Assembly: GCA_025617745.1 (NCBI GenBank)
Contig: CM046869.1
Coordinates: forward strand, 16,759,168 to 16,823,167
Direction: 5' to 3'
DNA length: 64,000 nt
Source: Heliocidaris erythrogramma
Taxonomy: Eukaryota > Echinodermata > Echinoidea > Camarodonta > Echinometridae
This document shows, piece after piece, positions 24,440 to 37,000 of this stretch (positions within the stretch are counted from its first letter, which is position 1; the number at the start of each line of letters is the position of its first letter). Below the pieces are notes generated by a model. That model did not search any database. It was not told the DNA's origin and saw nothing but the letters and a program-made list of their open reading frames with translations. A program made the translations under genes and the position numbers.

Positions 24440-25811
24440 TTATTTATGTTGTTTTTATAATCATCAGATACACAGTTGACATAAAACTTATACGATTGCC
24501 ATCTGTAAGCTTCCCAGTTTCTAGTGATACATTAATTGCCATATTTGTGATTTTCTTTGGATAGCTACTTTAACATTATCAGTAAAGTTAAAATCATCTT
24601 TACAAGAAACATTAGAATCTAATAACCAATTAGGCTGTGAAAACTGCAATGTACTTCGAAAAGTTAAGATAAGGGGACAGTGTACATCAGGAAGACATCT
24701 ATCGAACGTATCCACTTGAAAATCAAAAATATTATCAAAGAGGGTATAGGACACCAGAGTAATCAACAGAGCTACAACCACATTTTTATTGTAACAGGTA
24801 AATTGGCCAATATTCTTATCATTTCCAAATCGACCATTAATTTTGAAATAAAAAAATTGACATACATCAATAATATAGAAGGCAGATGAACTTACTCCTT
24901 TATCAGGTGATTTGGATCCGTCAGTGTATATGTGCAATTGACTTATCCATTCGGTGTGTATTAATTCAAGGCTTTGTTGTTGTAATTGCATGGGATGGTC
25001 TGTTTTCTTTAATTGTAAGTTTAATTCAGTGGATATGATTGGTGGACAGAATAACCATGGGTGGGGGGGGGGGAACAGAAGGACTAAGTTTTTCGATAAT
25101 TTCTTGTCCCATTTTACACTGTAACCTGTATCCAAAAGGTTTACAAACACATTTGCCTTTTAGGTATTCAAATTGCCAGCATGGTTCTATATGACTTACC
25201 AGTGGGTGATTAAAATTTCTCTCAATACTTTGTCTGTACTTGCTAGATAACAATTGTCTTCTTAGGTCTAGAGGTAGTTCCCCCATTTCAACCTGTAAAG
25301 AACTCAAAGAGGTTAACGGGAGACACCCCGCACATATCTTAAGAGCTTGATATTGCACAGAATCTAAGATCTTTTTGGTAGTTTCAGCTGCACTATCATA
25401 TGCTTGGCAACCGCATATCATATGCTTGGCAAACTACGTAATATGTTTAGTTTTCGTTTACATCTTGTAGCTACATTTTCTATATGAGAGTGCCAGGTCA
25501 ATTTGCTATCAAATAAAATTCCTAAAAAACGGTGAGACGGTTTATATGTTAGAATATTCCCTTCCAAGTTCAATACTGGTTGAGGAATGTTTGATCTTTT
25601 CGTGAATAACACAGGTACAGTTTTCTCATTTGACAGTTTGAAACCCCAGTCTTTGAACCAAGAGGATAATCTATCCAAAAAAGATTGGATTTTCAATCCA
25701 ATTATATCAACATGTTTACTAGACGTCCATATTGCACAGTCGTCTGCATACATAGATATTGTTACGTGTGGGTCTGTTGGAATGTCCCTCATCATCACAT
25801 TATAGAGGAGG
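24440..25811 (-). mobile_element. I/Nimb-type LINE, 3' part (RT palm, thumb and RNase H)
   Basis: Minus strand, 25811 down to about 24440: YNVMMRDIPTDP, MYADDCAIWTSS (catalytic YADD), FLGILFDSKLTWHSHI, then LHIYTDGSKSPDKG, the first catalytic block of an RNase H domain. It is the direct continuation of 31680-34030: SVLSPLL there joins YNVMMRD here across the hAT-like insertion. APE endonuclease, RT, RNase H and a zinc-knuckle ORF1 together fit the I group. Frames are interrupted several times. Confidence 0.88.
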
Positions 25812-25954
25812 CAGTATTGTAGTGGTAAATATGTTTTTGGGTATACTCCTTTATACTGATAGCTCAATCCTCAGAGCACCAAGTTACGACGAGGCGATGC
25901 ACCGTGCTGTGGTGGTGATTCACAAACACAATAACCCCCGTGACCTGACAAGAA

Positions 25955-26041
25955 AACACACACACACACACTCACCCCCACACCCACACACCACGTCACA
26001 CACACACACATGCTCACATGCACCCCCCCCCCCCCCCCCCC
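25955..26041. repeat. (CA)n and poly-C tract
   Basis: Imperfect CA repeats followed by about 18 C residues, near the left end of the hAT-like element. Confidence 0.85.
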
Positions 26042-26799
26042 GAGTGCCCAAACCTATCTACGTCAGCGAGGGAGCAAAGCCACCGAGCGGAAAATTTTTC
26101 AATTTTAACCCTAAAAAAAACGCAATTTCTTGTGCATTTTACCCAGGAAATTTTGCAATTAAGCGGTAGAGAAGCTCGAATTTTATGTATTGATAAGCGG
26201 TTTTCTATTCACTCACTTCTACAATCGGGAGCAAAACTAACGAAAACCCTGAAAGGCTTGAGAAAGAGTCGAGAAATTCAGCAAGGGTACCTGAAGTTGA
26301 GATTTCTTTCAAAAGTTGAACCTTTGCAAATGCTGTTTTATGCACTTTATTTATCTTACATCGGGGGCGCAATATTTAACAGGAGTCATAATGACACATA
26401 CATGATATATCGAGCAAAGCAATTACATCTTTATTTTTTTCAAATTTTGAACCCTTTAAGCTATTTAAGAACAATATGGGCCTACTGGGGGCGCGAAATT
26501 ACGAGATCCTGAAAGATAATAATTATGCGAGGGAGCAAAGCGACCGAGCTTTCGACAATTTTCGCATTTCAAACCTTCAAAAACTAGATTTTTAGTGCAT
26601 TATCAGGCCATTACCCCACCTCATATTTTGGGGGATATATACCCCTACCGCCCCCACTCCAGGGATCGACACCCACTGGTGGGGGGCCAGACGTGAAGGA
26701 TCCAACCCCACAGCCAGGGTGTCATTTTAGGGGGCGGTTGTGAGTACGCGAAGAGTGGGAAATTGGTGCGTGCTCCCCAGGGGGTGGGTGCAGGGAGGG

Positions 26800-27740
26800 G
26801 GAAGATTCCCCCCCCCCCCCCCCACTTCCGTGCGAAGCGCGAAAGCTCTGACGTTTTATAGCAAATTTGAGAGAAAGATAACTGCTCGTAGCGCCCCCTT
26901 TTTTTTAGGGGAAATGGTATTTCGAGGTCAGGACTGTTTTACAGTTATTTGGACGCAACACAGCATTGTATGTAACAGGGGTGGGTTCAGGAAGGGGGTA
27001 ATTTCCCCTTCCCGCTCTGAGCGCGAAAGCTCTGACGTTTTATAGCAAATTTGAGAGACAGATATCGGCTCGTAGCACTTTTTTTTAGGCGGAAAGTTAT
27101 TTTGACGTATGGACTGCTTTTCAGTTATATGGGCGTAATACTGCACTGCAACAGGGATGGGCGCAGGGAGGGGGGTTACCCCCTTCCCGCGCGAAGCGCG
27201 AAAGCTCTGATATTTTAGCAAATTTGAGAGAAAGATAACGGCTTGTAGCAAACAAAGGCGGAAAGTTATAGTTGGACGAACCCACTGCTTTTTCAATTAT
27301 TTGGAGCAATATTGCACGGTATGTAATAGGGGTGGGTGCAGGAAGGAGGAGTTTCCCTCCTTCCCGCGCGAAGCACGAAAGCTCTAACGTTTTAGCACCT
27401 TTTTAGGCGAAATGTTAGTTCGACGCCCTGGCTGCTTTTCAGTTATTTTGGACGTAATACTGCACTGTAACAAGGATGGGTGCAGGAAGTGGGAGTTTCC
27501 CCCTTCCCGCGCGAAGCGCGAAAGCTCTGACGTTTTAGCAAATTTAAGAGAAAGAAAACGGATTGTATCAAACAATTTGTTTAGGCGGAAAGTTATAGTT
27601 CGACGCCATGACTGCTTTTCAGTTATTAGGACGCAATACTGCACTGTATGTGACAGGGGTTGGTGCAGGGAGAGGGGAGTTATTTCCCTCTTCCCGCGCG
27701 AAGCGCGAAAACTCTCTCACTTCTCCCGCTTTTTCGCTCT
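26800..27740. repeat. tandem array, about six units of 140-185 bp
   Basis: Each unit holds cgcgaagcgcgaaagctctg, then gttttagcaaatttgagag, a ggcggaaagttat block, cactgcactgta or a variant, and a G-rich end (aggggtgggtgcaggaagg). Long open frames across it are a by-product of the repeat. Confidence 0.82.
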
Positions 27741-27799
27741 CGCTTTTTTTTTTTTTTTTAGTGGCTGAATAGGGGGGGGCATGGCCCCCTTGTGCCCCC

Positions 27800-29388
27800 C
27801 TGTCTACGCCAGTGGTTGTTATTAGTTATGCATTAATTGTAGAAGTGAATGCAAATAGTAAGTTTGTAGTTTAGACAGTGTAACATTCACAGTGCCCTGA
27901 TTATAAACACGATTTCAAAGGCATCTTTTTCACAATAAATATCACATCAAAATATAATTAAATCTTAGTTTTTGCAAAAGGCATCAAGGGTTAGTGAGTC
28001 GTATTTTCAGACCAATCATTGCATCAATCAACCATATGTCTAAAATGCACAAACTAATCCAAATATTATCAAACCGTTGTCATAATTGTCATAATAATGA
28101 TTTTCTAGTTCTATAGTTTCTGCAAATTCTCATCACCTGTAAAGGTTGTGCTATCATAAAGTGTATGAGGTAATTATTTAATTGTTACTACAGATTTTTA
28201 TAAAACACACTGTCACTTCCAAACGTCTTGTTTGTTAAAGAGGCAATGTACAAGTGCACAACATCTTTACTCATTTCATACATTTTGTTGGGAGCTTGAG
28301 CAAAATATTCATGAAGAAACATACCCAATGTTAACATTTTTTTGAAAACCTTTTTTTTTTATGTGCAAACAGTGCAGTTTTGGTAATTGAACACAATGAA
28401 CTGTTTAACAATTAACTACAACTGAGTTGTGCTTTTTGAGACCTGAATTCGTTTTAGAAGTGCAAAGATGAGTATAGATTTGAAGTTCATACAATGCAAC
28501 GTTCACATTGCCCTGATTATTACACGCACATCCAAAAGTATTTCGATATTTTACTGCGGAAAACTGCAGAGAAACAACATATGAACACAATATATTTGTT
28601 TAGAATTGTTCTTTGAAATAAATCCCTCAAAAAATTCTGCAATTCTAAGTGCTGATGCAACAAAAATATAGGGCCTATGCATAGGGATGTTGCACCCACA
28701 ATTTTCCTCAAACTTCAAAGGCTGAAATTCCTTAGTTGGTCCTGGGACCTGGCTACTGCACGAAATCAGCTCCGCCTCCTTTGGCCTTGAAGTTGTACAT
28801 TGTATATTTTGTACGACGCATGAGCCATGATGATGGCCTGGCGGCTATAGGACTAGCATATAGCCAGCTCGCGCCTAGCCTAGCAGCTAGCCTCGCACTT
28901 GCTACCTAGCCGCGCCGGCCAGTGGCCTCGGGCTGGGCACACGCCGTCGAGTCCGCCATATGCACATCACACGCGCGCCGCGGGCCCGGCCGGATATAGC
29001 CTCTTGTCGAGGCCATGGCGCTGTTGAAATCCTTGGCGATATGGAGGTAAAAAACCGAGGCGCTTGCGCCGAGGGCCTCTTGACACCCGACCTGAATTAT
29101 ATATTCATGAGGCACGATTTCCTACTGAATTATGCATGAAAACGTGAATAGTTAGATAACCGCGGCGATCGCCCCGCAAATTGGCCAATGAAATCTCAAG
29201 GATTTCTAACTTCAGTTCTGGACTAGTCTATTATTTTTTTTTTTTTGGGGGGGGGGGGATTACGTAAATCTCTTGCTCAAAATACATTCACAGACAAGCA
29301 CATTATGAAGAATTCGATCTCTAGCTTACAAACCATGGTAATTTGAAATAAGACAAATGTACATTATTTCTCAAGAGATCATCATATA
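27800..29388. other. interior of the hAT-like element, nothing recognised
   Basis: AT-rich to about 28700, then GC-rich (28830-29090). Text near 27885 (acattcacagtgccctgatt) recurs near 28500 (cgttcacattgccctgatt), so part may be an old duplication. Confidence 0.45.
29001..29100 (-). repeat. inverted repeat partner of 31259-31381
   Basis: The complement contains gtgtcaagaggccctcggcg, then tccatatcgccaaggatttc and aacagcgcc. The same text is on the plus strand at 31259-31381. The pair brackets the transposon and helicase fragment. Confidence 0.75.
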
Positions 29389-30724
29389 CAGTCAAACCTG
29401 TCTTAGTGGCCACCTGTCTATAGCGGCCACCTGCTCATAGCGGCCACCAAAAAATCCCCCGCAGGATATTACTGTGTTGTAGACCCTGCATATAGCGGTC
29501 ACCTGCCTAACGCGGCCAGCGGCCACCCATTTGGTATCCCTCGGTCAATATCTGACCGCGTATAGCGGCCACCAATATCGAGTCGAGCCGTAGCTTCATG
29601 CACAAAAAGTAGTTTTTGCCATAAAAAGTTTGGCATAATAAAGCCGCGATGTGTTTACCGAGTCCTAGCTCAGTAACACTCTCACACAAACGTCGTGAAT
29701 AGATTCTACAATGGCCAAGAAGATCTAAAAGTTTTACCACATTGCCGACTAATTAGAGATTAAAAGTCTTTTTAGTAAGAATTAAGCACTTGTCTAGTAT
29801 TGTTCGTTTACGTAATCTTCGCACCATCCAGCTGCAATCCCCTGCACTTTAGTTGTATTGTTCTCCTAAGCTATAGCGGTCGGCATTGATAGCGATCGCC
29901 ATTGCGCAATAACACAGGCTCGTACACTGCAATATTAATTTTTATTTTTATAAAGATTTATAAAAAAAAAATTGAAAGATTAAAGCTATCGAAAAAAATA
30001 ATAAAAGAGTGATTCTTTTTTTAGAAAGTGAAAATAATAAAATACTACCCAGCTATTATTTTTTAAGGATCAATAATAACGATTTCATGTACGAAATTGT
30101 CCTGCTGAAAAACAGCAGGAAAATGTACCAGTACCAGCAATCCATTGTCGACGTTTGCACTTTCGACGAATCAACCGAGCACCTTCTATCTCCTGTTCTC
30201 AAAAACATTTAAAACTTCTTTTAAACCATTCAAAAGGCAAATATTTATTGGATAAAAATTGATTGCATGATTTTATTCAAGAGATAAACTTATTATTGTA
30301 ATTTTTTGACAGGAAGCAAAAGCATGATTAGACATCGTTTTTAGACTATAAAAATCAAGAACAGCACAGTCTACGCGGGCGACTACGTACGTGGTAATTT
30401 GAGGGAAAATCCATTTTACAGAGATTGCTCGTATATCTATTGTTTTTCTCATTTATTGACAACAAAGCGTATTATTTGGGCATTTTATACATGTATATCA
30501 TATGACATGTTTAATATACGTCAAATCATTAGATCTATAGTATAGATTGTTTTCCTAAGTGATAATTATATGGATACAAAAGTCATGTACACTGACTATA
30601 AAGCGATGTTGCGTGTACATGTATGGTACTAGGTATGTGCAAAAATTAAAAATGGCCGCCGACCTGTCTATAGCGGCCACTTTTTCCGTTTCCCTTTGGT
30701 GGCCGCTATAGACAGGTTTGACTG
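29389..30724. mobile_element. 1,336-bp TA-flanked DNA transposon, Tc1/mariner-like by its ends
   Basis: Ends cagtcaaacctgtc and a following atagcggccacc, inverted at the right end (ggtggccgctatagacagg, tttgactg). TA flanks both sides (29387-29388, 30725-30726). The tatagcggccacc motif is repeated several times inside each end. No transposase ORF. Confidence 0.82.
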
Positions 30725-30879
30725 TATTAACAAATAATGAAGAATGGGCAATAAAAGTCACCGTTCAACAATAGATGCATCTCCATCAATTCTGATGTAA
30801 CCAAGGAGTTACCAGCAACTTCACTGCCCGGCAAGGCCCGGGGGATCCGCCTGGCCCAGCTCGCGAAGCAGCGCAGCAG

Positions 30880-31120
30880 TCTCTCACTCTCCATCCCTGG
30901 CCCACGGAGGTAATCAGCACAGAGCGATAGCGCGTGAAAAATAACACTTTTTCCATAGCCAGTAGGCAGATTCACAAAAACATCTTGTCCTTTAAGTGCA
31001 GATTTGATTGCATCAACTTGCAAATCTTTAATCTGTCAATCTTCAACATTCTAGCGGCATATTCTAAGCTCTTACAAATATCGTCGTGGAAGAAACGTTG
31101 AACGCCATTTTTAATTAATA
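30880..31120 (-). pseudogene. RecQ-like helicase fragment
   Basis: The minus strand reads FFHDDICKSLEYAARMLKID, then after a one-base frame change LQVDAIKSALKGQDVFV and LPTGYGKSVIFHALSLCADY. The GYGKS is a Walker A motif in the RecQ-family context (QxxAI before it, then PTGxGKS). The Walker B and all later helicase motifs are absent. It is a broken fragment, either of a host RecQ-like gene or of a helicase carried by a mobile element. Confidence 0.6.
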
Positions 31121-31258
31121 TGTAAGAAATAGCGTGCAGTCGAGTCATGAATATTTAACATTACGTCATGGTAGCTCGCGCTTATTGGATGATATTCACC
31201 GACCAAAATTTGGTCGGAATATTCGTCAAAACAATGAAATACAAAAGAAATTCAGATC

Positions 31259-31381
31259 AGGTGTCAAGAGGCCCTCGGCGCAAGCGCCTCGGTGTTTCTG
31301 GCTCGCTCGCCAGAAATTTTGCCTCCATATCGCCAAGGATTTCAACAGCGCCAGGGCCTCCACAAGAGGCTAGGCCGGATA
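31259..31381 (+). repeat. inverted repeat partner of 29001-29100
   Basis: gtgtcaagaggccctcggcg, then tccatatcgccaaggatttc and ccagggcctccacaagaggc. See the partner entry. Confidence 0.75.
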
Positions 31382-31679
31382 TGGATCGTATTTACGTAAA
31401 AAATAATACGCAATCATACTGCAATACGTACGTTTGATTTGTCAAAAGTTTGTCGAGTATATGGATCGCCAACACAAATTAATTCTGTGGAACATAACTC
31501 ACAGAGTATGAATTTCGACGATTTTTCATAAATTTCATACAATTCTTTTTTTCCTATATTTATATTTTAAAACCTGATAATTTATTTTAAGTATACGCGC
31601 GTATACCCGAAAAAGTCCAATTTCTTTTTTTACGTATACGGCGTATACAAGGCAGCGTATACGCTCCACTACACCACTG

Positions 31680-34030
31680 AGAGGAGGGGGCTCAAAACAC
31701 TACCTTGAGGTAAACCGTTATGCATTTTGTATGTGCTTGATTCTGTATCTGAGATTCTTACTTGAAAAGTACGTTCTTTTAGGTATTCACGCAAATAATT
31801 GTACATCCTTCCTTGTATACCACAATGAAAGAGTTTAAATAACAAGCCTTCGACCCACAGGCTATCGTAGGCCTTTCCAACATCCAAAAAGACTACCAAC
31901 ATAATTATGCTGACAACAATTAATACTCTTTTGAATGTCATTCTCCAGGAGAACAGTATTGTCAATGGAACTACGCCCTTTTCTAAACCCACTCAAGAAA
32001 TTAGGCAATAAATTATTCTTTTCTATGTACCATTGTAATCTGTCATTGATCATACGCTCAATAATTTCTGAAAAACATGACATGAGAGATATCGGTCTGT
32101 AAGAAGTTACATTTTTAGAATCCTTACCAGTTTTAAGAATTGGAACCAATATGGAATGTTTTAGAGGACGTGGAATATTTCCAGTTTCCCATATTTCATT
32201 AATAATATTATGTAACATAGTGTTTTTAGCTCTCTCGGGCATATTTCCATAGACAATATATGGAATATTGTCCTTTCCTGGCACCGTGGTGCGTTTGGAG
32301 GTTTTAACAGCCTTTTTTAGTTCAAACATCGAAAAATGTTCGTTAATCACATGGTCTGTTAAGAAAGGACAATTTTCCGTTCTTGTCAGGATTGTTTTAA
32401 GGGTTGCTTCTTTATTTCTCAGTCCCAAGGATTGGAAAAATTTACCAAGGGCTTCTGTTTTCTCTTGGGTTGATATAATGTCCTGTCCGTTTTCAGTATT
32501 CCCTTTCCGCTAGACGGAGGACTCGCTAAGCTTCCGCTTTCTTCTTCTTAAACTCATCTATTGCTTCAAACGTGAATTCTCTTTTCAGTTTGTTACTGAA
32601 TCTGTTTCTTTCTTTTATTTTATTAGAACATTCTTTGTTCCACCATGGAACTGGATTCCTTTCTATTTTTCTTTTTTTGGAATCACTTCCCTAATACATA
32701 TTTTCAAGTAGTTAATAAATTATTCATAAGCTTTATTAAGGTCTGCCTCTGTAAGGATTGAACTTTCATCCAGGATATCATTGCATTTATCTGCGAATTT
32801 GGCCCAATTAAAATTCTTAAAAGAAAATCGTTCCTCATCTATACTTTTCACATTAATATTTTTATAAAGTGCGTCTTTCTTTCCTGGTTGAATTTCAATA
32901 TGTATGGGAAAATGATCACTACCAAAGGAATTATTCAAAACTTTCCATGAAGCCCTACCTGCCAAGATTGGTGAGGAGATAGTTAAGTCTAAATGTGAAA
33001 GTTTACCAGAGTAAGGATCCATCCTTGTACCTGTTTTATCATTTAAGACAACCAAATTATATTTGTTTAAAAAGTGTTCCACTGCGTCGCCATTACTGTC
33101 CACTTTCTCGCTTCCCCACAATGGACTATGTGCATTAAAGTCCCCTGTGATTATTATCTTATCTCTTTCATTTACAAACTTTAATAATTCTTTTAAAATA
33201 AATTCATTTAATTTCTTACATGGATTGTAAAAATTGATTATAGATAATTTTTCGTTACCTACATAAACATTAACTTGTTGTAGTTCTAAACTTGGGTTGT
33301 CAAAAGGTCCTTCATAAGGTACCCCTTGATGTATATAAATTGCACATCCCCCTCTACGTTGTCCATCTCTATTTCTAGAGACACAAGTATATTCGGGAAT
33401 GATAAAAGAACTATGGTCATGAAACCAAGTTTCCTGGATACATAGTAAATCATATTTTTCAATTTGATTCAGGTGATAAGAAAGCTCTTGGCCGTGCCCT
33501 AATAGCACCTGGGCGTTCCATTGGAGTATGGAAAAAAGGGCCATTATGGTAAGGTTAGAGGCCATCTTCTTGTATTATTGTACATTTTTGTTGAAATCGC
33601 TCAAAAGCTGGCATAACGATGACAATGGTTGCTTCCGGGGTTTTCCCTGTGAATGACTGGATAAGTTCAAATATAAATCCCAAAATTTGTTCGTCATTAG
33701 CTAAAGAAAGGAAATGAAATTTGGGTCCGAGGCTTGTTTGTTACTGCTTTGTTTCTGATTGGTTGGGTTGGGATATTAGTCGCCTGAGGAAGATCTGGGA
33801 GATAACTTGTGGTGGTAGGTTCTGTATTTTGATCAGATGCCATATCGACTTCAGTTTGTTGGGGGTGTTTTCCTTGAGTACTTTGACGAGGTATTTGACT
33901 AGGTATTTGGCTAATATTTTGTATCTTAGATTTTGGGTGGGCTTGTTTTGTTCTAGAATCTTCAATTACCGGTTTTTTACTTTGCTGTGTCATCCAAATT
34001 TGAGACGCTTCTGCATATGTCATCTTTTGC
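31680..34030 (-). mobile_element. I/Nimb-type LINE, 5' part (ORF1 end, endonuclease, RT)
   Basis: Minus strand. 34032-33697 is the end of ORF1 (MTYAEASQIWMTQQ). 33565-32720 is an APE-type endonuclease: LQWNAQ (Asn), CIQETWF (catalytic Glu), ITGDFNAHSPLWGS (Asp and Asn) and FGSDHFPI (Ser-Asp-His). 32428-31684 is the RT: PGKDNIPYIVYG, SYRPISLMSC, DVGKAYDSLWVEG, GLPQGSVLSPLL. The RT is interrupted at the AGAGGAGG site and continues at 25811-24440. Truncated at the 5' end inside ORF1, next to the plus-strand copy. Several frame breaks. Confidence 0.9.
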
Positions 34031-37000
34031 ATGAATCAACTTCTGATTCAGACATGAATACTACCATATATCGTACCCCCACACAAAACTCGAGATCACT
34101 TCAAACAGACTTTAAGATTTTCATTGCACCAACAGACAAACAAAAGAACTTGAAAAATGTCAACCCTTTGAAAATTGCGAAAGCTATTAGAGATATGTGT
34201 ATCCAACCAGTGGAGTTTATCAAACCCATAAGTACAGGCTTGTTGGTGAAGTGCAAGAACGCCAAACAAAATGAAAGCGGTCTCACAGATCCAAACCATA
34301 GGTAATATACCTGTAAGGGCCACATAAAGTAAAAGAAGAACAAAAGGGGTGATATATGAGGTTCCTATTGAAATGTCAGAAGAAGAAATACTTCAAGAAT
34401 TAAGAGCTCAGAATGTAACGGCAGTGAAAAGAATGGTGAAAAAAGACTGGAGAAACAAGAATGACAATGAAACATATCTAGAGGGGGCGGGAATAAGCCA
34501 GCCGTCACACATTCCATTGAGAAGTGTTATACTTCCCTTCAATGCAGATCTTCCCGAAAATGTAAACATCCGTTACCAGTTTTTTGCAGTAAAGCAGTAT
34601 ATTCCTCAGGTAGCAAGATGCTACAAATGCCAAAGATTTGGTCATACTGCAAATATATGCAGATCAAAGCTCAGATGCGTCAGATGTGGAGAGCAGCACA
34701 CATTTGACCAATGTAAAAAGAAATTAACACCAATTATGTGCAAACCGTGGAGGGGAGCATTCGGCGGCATTCTATGGATGTGAACAAGCAAAGAAGGCAA
34801 AAAAAGTTCAGGAAATCAGAATCACTAAAAAGCTAACATATGCAGAAGCTTCTCAAATATGGAAAACACAACAAACCCAGAAACAGGCCATGCAGACTGA
34901 AGATACCATGGAAATTTCAAAACCGGAACAAAATTTAAAAGAACAAGATGGCCAAAAGCCTGATGAGAACAAAGCCAAAAATACTTCAAAGGTTTGGCCT
35001 CAATTACAGGTAGCAACGCCTTCAAACTTGGCACCTACCATCTTAACCGCCGACTGCCAAAACCATATTGCACAACCACCGTCTGAATTACCTAGCCAGG
35101 CTACCACTTCAATCAGAAGTAATACAGAAACAAGCTAAAAACCCACACCTAACACAAACTTGATAGCTACAGTAAATGACGAACAAATTATTGATTTCAT
35201 ATGTAAACTAATCCTTTCCTTTACAGAGGGGGAAACAGAGGAAGATATTAATGCCTAGCACTTAGTACAACATGACAGGGATTAAATTCATCATGGCTAT
35301 ACTTTCCATTCTTCAATGGAATTCCCAAGGTTTACTAGGACACGGCAATGAACTCCTCAACCATTTGAATAATAATAAAGAATATGATATATTATGTGTT
35401 CAGGAAACTTGGTTTTCCGAATATAGTACACTATGTATTCCTGAATATATACATGTCTTTCAAGAAATAGAGAAGGTCAGCGTAGAGGTGGTTGTGCCAT
35501 ATATGTGCATGATAATATTAATTACGAATGTCCAATTAACCATTTAAACTTAGAATTACAACAAGAGAACATTTATGTTGCTAATGAAAAAGTGTCCATT
35601 ATAAACTTTTACAATCCTTGTAAGAGATTGAATGAATCATTTTTAAATGAATTACTGAAGAATGTAAATAAAATGGATAAAGTGATAATTATAGGAGATT
35701 TCAATGCACATAGTACCCTTTGGGGCAGCGAGAAAACAGGAAAAAATGGAGACGCCATTAAGCAATTTATAAATGAGAACAATTTGATAGTTTTTAATGA
35801 TAAAACAGGCACCAGATTGGACCCATGTACTGGAAATTTATCGTGCTTAGATTTAAGTATTTCCTCCCCATCACTGGCCAGTAAGGCGATGTGGAAGGTC
35901 ATGGACAATTCTTTTGGAAGTGATCACTTTCCAATCAGTATTCAAATAGCACTTGGAAATAATGGAAAACAAGGTAAAAATCATATTAATATGGAAAATA
36001 TATCAGATGGTCATTTGTCTTTCAAGAATATAAACTGGTCTAAATTTGCATATAAATGTGAAACTATCATGAAAGATCAATTAATTCATACTGAGGATGA
36101 TGTAAAGAAGTCTTATGGATTATTTATGAAATATTTGAAAAAATGTATTTATGAAACGATTCCGAAAAAAAGAAATTTGGAGCGGAATCCAGTTCCCTGG
36201 TGGAACAAAGAATGTTCTGAAAAAATAAAAGAAAGAAATAGATTAAGTAATAACCTTTCAAGAAATATTACGTTTGACAAAACTGTTGAATTTAAGAAAA
36301 AGAAGGCAGAAGCCCAAAGAGTTCTTCGGCAAGCAGAAAGGGATTACTGGCAAGCTTTCTGCAATAAATTAGACCGATACATGCCAGAGACAAAGATTTG
36401 GGCAGGTATAAAACGTTTAAATGGAGTGCCAGTCAACAAATTACAAAACATGCCTATATTGGTTGAGAACGGGAAATACATCACTTCGGTACCAGAGAGA
36501 GTAGAGATCCTTGGGAAATTTTTCCAATCTTTGGGAGTAAAAGATAAAGAAATTAACAAAAAATTGACTTTGGTACCAAAGAGAAATTCTTCTGTTTTTC
36601 AAACCGAGCATGTTATCAATGAACCGTTTTCTATTAACGAATTTGAAAAGGCAGTAAAAACCACTAAGTGGACTGCTCCAGGAAAAGATAATATCCCATA
36701 TATTGTATACGAAAATATGCCAAAGGCTACAAAAGAAATTATGTTAGATATCATTTAATAAGATATGGGAAACGGGAAATATTCCACGCCCTCTAAAACA
36801 CTCTATATTGGTGCCAATCTTAAAACCTGGTAAGGATCAAAAAAATGTCTCTTCCTACAGACCAATATCACTCACATCATGTTTTGCCAAAGTTATTGAA
36901 CGTATGATAAAAGAAAGATTACAATGGTATATAGAAAAGAATAGTTTATTGCCTAACTTCCTTAGTGGGTTTAGGAAAGGGCGTAGTACCACTTATAATA

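Larger units (their letters stand above)
25812..31679. mobile_element. 5,868-bp non-autonomous element with hAT-type ends, inserted in a LINE
   Basis: Left end cagtattgtagtgg, right end complement cagtggtgtagtgg (12 of 14 match). The 8-bp duplication AGAGGAGG is perfect (25804-25811 and 31680-31687). Removing the insert and one AGAGGAGG rejoins the LINE reading SPLLYNV. No hAT transposase or other long ORF is present. The cargo comprises (CA)n and poly-C tracts, a tandem array (26800-27740), a TA-flanked transposon (29389-30724) and a RecQ-like helicase fragment (30880-31120). How much was acquired by later insertion is not known. Confidence 0.9.

Noticed and set aside
26740-27768. Open frames with repeated SRSERESSDVL-like text
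   Set aside because: Produced by the tandem array gcgaagcgcgaaagctctg. Frames change between units and occur on both strands.
30555-31023. Functional RecQ helicase exon
   Set aside because: A frame change precedes the Walker A block, no later motif follows, and it lies inside a mobile element.
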